DNA of 64,000 nt from Novosphingobium sp. (GTDB taxonomy: Bacteria > Pseudomonadota > Alphaproteobacteria > Sphingomonadales > Sphingomonadaceae), in the NCBI GenBank assembly GCA_016719755.1, contig JADJYM010000011.1, positions 62,001-126,000 on the forward strand. Reading direction: 5' to 3'. Within the stretch, counting starts at the first letter, position 1, and the number at the start of each line of letters is the position of its first letter. Shown here piece after piece: positions 61,033 to 64,000 of this stretch. The translations under genes and the position numbers were made by a program. Under the pieces are notes generated by a model. The model was given only the letters and a program-made list of their open reading frames with translations. It did no database searches and was not told the origin of the DNA.

Positions 61033-61046
61033 TTGATCCCAATCAA
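61033..61046. promoter_or_regulatory. Perfect FNR box between ompW and ccoN
   Basis: TTGATCCCAATCAA equals the consensus TTGAT-N4-ATCAA. It lies 86 bp before the ccoN ATG, a suitable place for activation, and also serves as a candidate site for the divergent ompW. Confidence 0.85.
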
Positions 61047-61131
61047 TGTTGCGTTGCGGCGGGGGGCCGAAAGGGCCACAGATCGAATTCAGGCTTAACA
61101 TTTCATTCCTTGCATGAGGGGGAAGGAACTC

Positions 61132-62784
61132 ATGGAATCCGTAGTCGCCCGCGCTGGCCTCTGGCTGGTCGCACTCCTGGTTGCCATCGTGATGTTCGCG
61201 AATGCCGTAGACAGCGGTTTCGCGATCCACATGGCGATTTTCGCACTGGCCGCACTTGTCGGCCTGGCGCTTTCGCTGCGCAACACCAACTACAAGACGG
61301 CTTCCGTCTTCGGAGTCGTTGCCGATCAGGGCAAGTATGACGACGACCTGGTAAGGTTCGGCGTCATTCTCACCACCTTCTGGGGGGTCGTCGGCTTCCT
61401 GGTGGGGCTGGTGATCGCCCTTCAACTGGCCTATCCGGTCCTGAACCTGGACCTGGAATGGACCACGTTCGGGCGCCTGCGGCCGCTGCACACCTCGGCG
61501 GTGATCTTTGCCTTTGGCGGCACCGCGCTGATCACGACGTCCTTCTACATCGTCCAGCGCACCTGCCGCGCGCGGCTGGCCCTGCCGGGCCTCGCGAAGT
61601 TCGTGTTCTGGGGCTATCAGCTGTTCATCGTGCTGGCGGCCACCGGCTATGTCCTGGGGATCACCCAGGCCAAGGAATATGCCGAGCCTGAATGGTACGT
61701 CGATCTGTGGCTGACGCTGGTCTGGGTGGCTTACCTGGCGGTCTTCGTCGGCACGATCATGAAGCGCACCGAACCCCACATCTATGTGGCGAACTGGTTC
61801 TTCCTGTCGTTCATCCTGACCGTGGCGATGCTGCACCTGGTCAACAACATGAACCTGCCGGTCAGCATTTTCGGTTCGAAGAGCTATCCGCTGTGGGCTG
61901 GTGTGCAGGGCGCGCTGGTGCAGTGGTGGTACGGCCACAACGCGGTCGGCTTCTTCCTCACCGCCGGCTTCCTGGCGATGATGTACTACTTCGTTCCCAA
62001 GCAGGTTGAACGCCCGATCTACAGCTACCGGCTGTCGATCGTCCACTTCTGGGGCCTGATCTTCCTCTACATCTGGGCCGGTCCGCACCACCTGCACTAT
62101 ACCGCGCTGCCGGACTGGGCGCAGACGCTCGGCATGGTCTTCTCGGTGATGCTGTGGATGCCCAGCTGGGGCGGCATGATCAACGGCCTGATGACGCTGA
62201 ACGGCGCCTGGGACAAGGTCCGCACCGATCCGATTATCCGCATGATGGTGATGTCGATCGCCTTCTACGGCATGTCGACCTTCGAAGGTCCGATGATGTC
62301 GATCAAGTCGGTCAATTCGCTGTCGCACTATACCGACTGGACCATCGGCCACGTCCATTCCGGCGCGCTGGGCTGGAACGGGATGATCACCTTCTCGGCG
62401 CTGTACTTCCTTGCGCCGCGTCTGTGGGGCCGGGAACGGATGTATTCGCTGCGGATGATCAACTGGCACTTCTGGCTCGCGACGCTGGGGATCGTGTTCT
62501 ACGCCTCCTCGATGTGGGTGGCGGGGATCATGCAGGGGCTGATGTGGCGTGAATACGGCGCCGACGGCTACCTGGTGAACAGCTTTGCCGAAACCGTCGC
62601 CGCGCTGCACCCGATGTACCTGCTGCGCGCGTTCGGCGGGGTGCTCTACCTCACCGGCGGTGCGATCATGGCCTACAACGTGTGGCAGACGATCGCCGGC
62701 CGCCTCCGGGTGGAACCGCCGATGCGCCAGGCCGCCTATGACCCCGCTGCCGACCGCCCGCTGGTCGCCACGCCTGCCGAATGA
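61132..62784 (+). CDS. ccoN: Cytochrome c oxidase cbb3 subunit I (CcoN)
   Basis: A 550-residue heme-copper oxidase catalytic subunit with about twelve to fourteen membrane helices. Conserved pieces are [21 protein letters not shown] (heme b His), [59 protein letters not shown] (CuB histidines) and [17 protein letters not shown] (heme b3/b His). It reduces O2 at high affinity and pumps protons. The ATG at 61132 has the SD AAGGA; another ATG at 61114 has none. Confidence 0.97.
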   Translation: MESVVARAGLWLVALLVAIVMFANAVDSGFAIHMAIFALAALVGLALSLRNTNYKTASVFGVVADQGKYDDDLVRFGVILTTFWGVVGFLVGLVIALQLAYPVLNLDLEWTTFGRLRPLHTSAVIFAFGGTALITTSFYIVQRTCRARLALPGLAKFVFWGYQLFIVLAATGYVLGITQAKEYAEPEWYVDLWLTLVWVAYLAVFVGTIMKRTEPHIYVANWFFLSFILTVAMLHLVNNMNLPVSIFGSKSYPLWAGVQGALVQWWYGHNAVGFFLTAGFLAMMYYFVPKQVERPIYSYRLSIVHFWGLIFLYIWAGPHHLHYTALPDWAQTLGMVFSVMLWMPSWGGMINGLMTLNGAWDKVRTDPIIRMMVMSIAFYGMSTFEGPMMSIKSVNSLSHYTDWTIGHVHSGALGWNGMITFSALYFLAPRLWGRERMYSLRMINWHFWLATLGIVFYASSMWVAGIMQGLMWREYGADGYLVNSFAETVAALHPMYLLRAFGGVLYLTGGAIMAYNVWQTIAGRLRVEPPMRQAAYDPAADRPLVATPAE

Positions 62785-62798
62785 GGGGGTAATTCGAA

Positions 62799-63563
62799 AT
62801 GACCGAGACTACCAAGAAAGAGCCCTGGGGCCGGCACAAGAAGCTGGAAAAGAACGTGGCCCTGCTGGGTGTGTTCGCTTTCCTCGCCGTGACCGTGGGC
62901 GGCATCGTCGAAATCGCCCCCTTGTTCTGGATCGACAACACGATCGAGAAGGTGGACGGCGTGCGGCCCTATACTCCGCTGGAGCAGGCGGGCCGGGACA
63001 TCTACATCCGCGAAGGGTGTTATGTCTGCCACAGCCAGATGATCCGTCCGTTCCGCGACGAGGTCGAACGCTATGGCCACTACAGCCTGGCCGCTGAATC
63101 GATGTACGATCATCCGTTCCAGTGGGGCTCGAAGCGCACCGGGCCGGACCTTGCCCGCGTCGGCAAGAAGTATTCCGACGAATGGCACGTCCAGCACCTC
63201 AAGGATCCGCGCGCCGTGGTGCCGGAATCGGTAATGCCGCCTTATGCGTTCCTTGCCGAAAAGGATCTCAACGCCGGTGACATGAAGGCCGATCTGCTCG
63301 CGCTGTACCGGGTCGGGGTGCCTTATACCAAGGCCGACCTTGAAAAGGCGAACGAGGACCTCAAGGCCCAGGCCGATCCGAATGCCGACACCGCCGACCT
63401 GATCAAGCGCTATCCCAAGGCGCAGGTCCGCGATTTCGACGGCAATCCCGATCGCCTGACCGAGATGGACGCGCTGGTCGCCTATCTCCAGGTTCTGGGA
63501 ACCATGGTCGATGTCAACGCGCCTGCCGCGCAGGAGGCGCTGGCCAAGGAAAAGGGCCGGTGA
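62799..63563 (+). CDS. ccoO: Cytochrome c oxidase cbb3 subunit II (CcoO)
   Basis: A 254-residue membrane-anchored monoheme cytochrome c. The N-terminal helix ([25 protein letters not shown]) precedes the heme motif C74-YV-C77-H78 ([28 protein letters not shown]). It passes electrons from CcoP to CcoN. It begins 14 bp after ccoN and overlaps ccoQ (GTGA). Confidence 0.96.
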   Translation: MTETTKKEPWGRHKKLEKNVALLGVFAFLAVTVGGIVEIAPLFWIDNTIEKVDGVRPYTPLEQAGRDIYIREGCYVCHSQMIRPFRDEVERYGHYSLAAESMYDHPFQWGSKRTGPDLARVGKKYSDEWHVQHLKDPRAVVPESVMPPYAFLAEKDLNAGDMKADLLALYRVGVPYTKADLEKANEDLKAQADPNADTADLIKRYPKAQVRDFDGNPDRLTEMDALVAYLQVLGTMVDVNAPAAQEALAKEKGR

Positions 63564-63733
63564 GCGTCCATTCGACCTACGACGCGCTGCGGCACTTTGC
63601 CGACAGCTGGGGGCTGGCCGCGATGGTCGTCATCTTCCTGATCCTGGCGCTCTGGCCGTTCCGGCCGAGCGCCAAGGAAGACAACGAAGCGGCCGCGAAC
63701 ATGATCTTTAAAGGTGACGACAATGGCGAATAA
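63560..63733 (+). CDS. ccoQ: Cbb3 oxidase small subunit CcoQ
   Basis: A 57-residue single-pass protein beginning with GTG at 63560, overlapping the ccoO stop. The membrane segment [20 protein letters not shown], followed by a charged tail with [10 protein letters not shown], is typical CcoQ, which stabilises the oxidase. Its end overlaps the ccoP start. Confidence 0.9.
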   Translation: MSVHSTYDALRHFADSWGLAAMVVIFLILALWPFRPSAKEDNEAAANMIFKGDDNGE

Positions 63734-64000
63734 GCGCATTGACGAGCCGACCGGCATCGAAACTGTCGGTCATGAATGGGACGGCATCGAGGAACTCAAC
63801 AATCCGCTGCCGCGCTGGTGGGTGATTTCCTTCTACCTGACCATCATCTTCTCGATCGGCTATATAGTGGTCTATCCGGCGATCCCGATGCTCAGCAAGG
63901 CCACCGACGGCCTGTGGGGCTGGTCCAGCCGGGGCCAGCTGGCGGATGAAACCGCCCGGGCCGAAGCCGCGCGCAAGCCGGTGCTGGATGCGATCGCGGC
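63723..64000 (+). CDS. ccoP: Cytochrome c oxidase cbb3 subunit III (CcoP), cut by window end
   Basis: The first 92 codons are visible: [33 protein letters not shown] leads into the membrane anchor VISFYLTIIFSIGYIVVYPAIPML. This N-terminus is characteristic of CcoP; the two CxxCH heme motifs would lie beyond the window. It overlaps ccoQ by 11 bp. Confidence 0.93.
   Translation, partial: MANKRIDEPTGIETVGHEWDGIEELNNPLPRWWVISFYLTIIFSIGYIVVYPAIPMLSKATDGLWGWSSRGQLADETARAEAARKPVLDAIA

Noticed and set aside
60574-62610. A 678-codon frame antisense to ccoN and ompW upstream DNA
   Set aside because: Composition is His/Gln/Arg-rich without domains; ccoN on the plus strand is certain.

Overview
The window (GC-rich, roughly two thirds G+C) looks like chromosomal DNA of a Sphingomonadales alphaproteobacterium, most like Novosphingobium or a near relative. 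I infer this from gene types and synteny only: a zinc-ribbon/ftsE/ftsX/plsC block, a sphingomonad-type TonB-dependent receptor, short FliM, FlgE and FlgD variants, and an Fnr-type regulator beside ccoNOQP. No search was run.

Layout. 1-900: end of a large serine recombinase and a tRNA-Leu(GAG). 900-10140: housekeeping genes (zinc-ribbon DUF3426 protein, ftsEX, YdcF-like, plsC, NRAMP-like transporter, hisC-tyrC, metX-metW). 10130-14835: a minus-strand run of fdhD, a VOC protein, an aromatic-acid-type MFS carrier, a MarR regulator and a benzoylformate-decarboxylase-like ThDP enzyme. 15000-22570: exported protein, Ppx/GppA, GST, NDUFA9-like protein, tRNA-Leu(CAG), TonB-dependent receptor, hypothetical protein.

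22780-59430 is almost entirely one flagellar island. A long minus-strand run goes from an flbD-like sigma-54 activator through fliE-F-G-H-I-J-K-L-M-N-O-P-Q-R, flhB, fliD and fliS to a 46-residue ORF. fliC follows on the plus strand. A small non-flagellar block (glpK, a GST-like gene, a DJ-1/PfpI gene) interrupts it. A second minus-strand run is flgB-C-D-E-F-G-H-I-J-K-L-motA-motB. The plus-strand part holds an extra MotA-like/MotB-like pair, flgA, flgM-flgN, and slt-flhA-fliA. Three sites match the sigma-54 consensus exactly (before flgB, flgA and slt). Three 28-bp sites with identical spacing (before fliC, fliD and flgM) fit sigma-28. This gives a readable hierarchy: FlbD/sigma-54 for the hook-basal body and flhA-fliA, then FliA/FlgM for filament genes. 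No chemotaxis gene is present, and FliM lacks the usual CheY-binding N-terminus.

59485-64000: an FNR-type regulator, an OmpW-like porin and ccoN-ccoO-ccoQ-ccoP (ccoP cut by the window end), with one perfect FNR box between ompW and ccoN. This is a microaerobic respiration module.

Sequence quality matters. metX, the YdcF-like gene, the zinc-ribbon gene and probably a small exported protein are each broken by a single-base frameshift, and a 121-bp tract of pure C/G runs (47468-47588) replaces the end of flgJ. These look more like read or assembly errors than decay.

The best candidates for something undescribed are the reduced MotA/MotB-like pair at 53345-54429, a dispersed palindromic repeat that encodes the N-terminus of FlgH, and the small ORF coupled to fliS.
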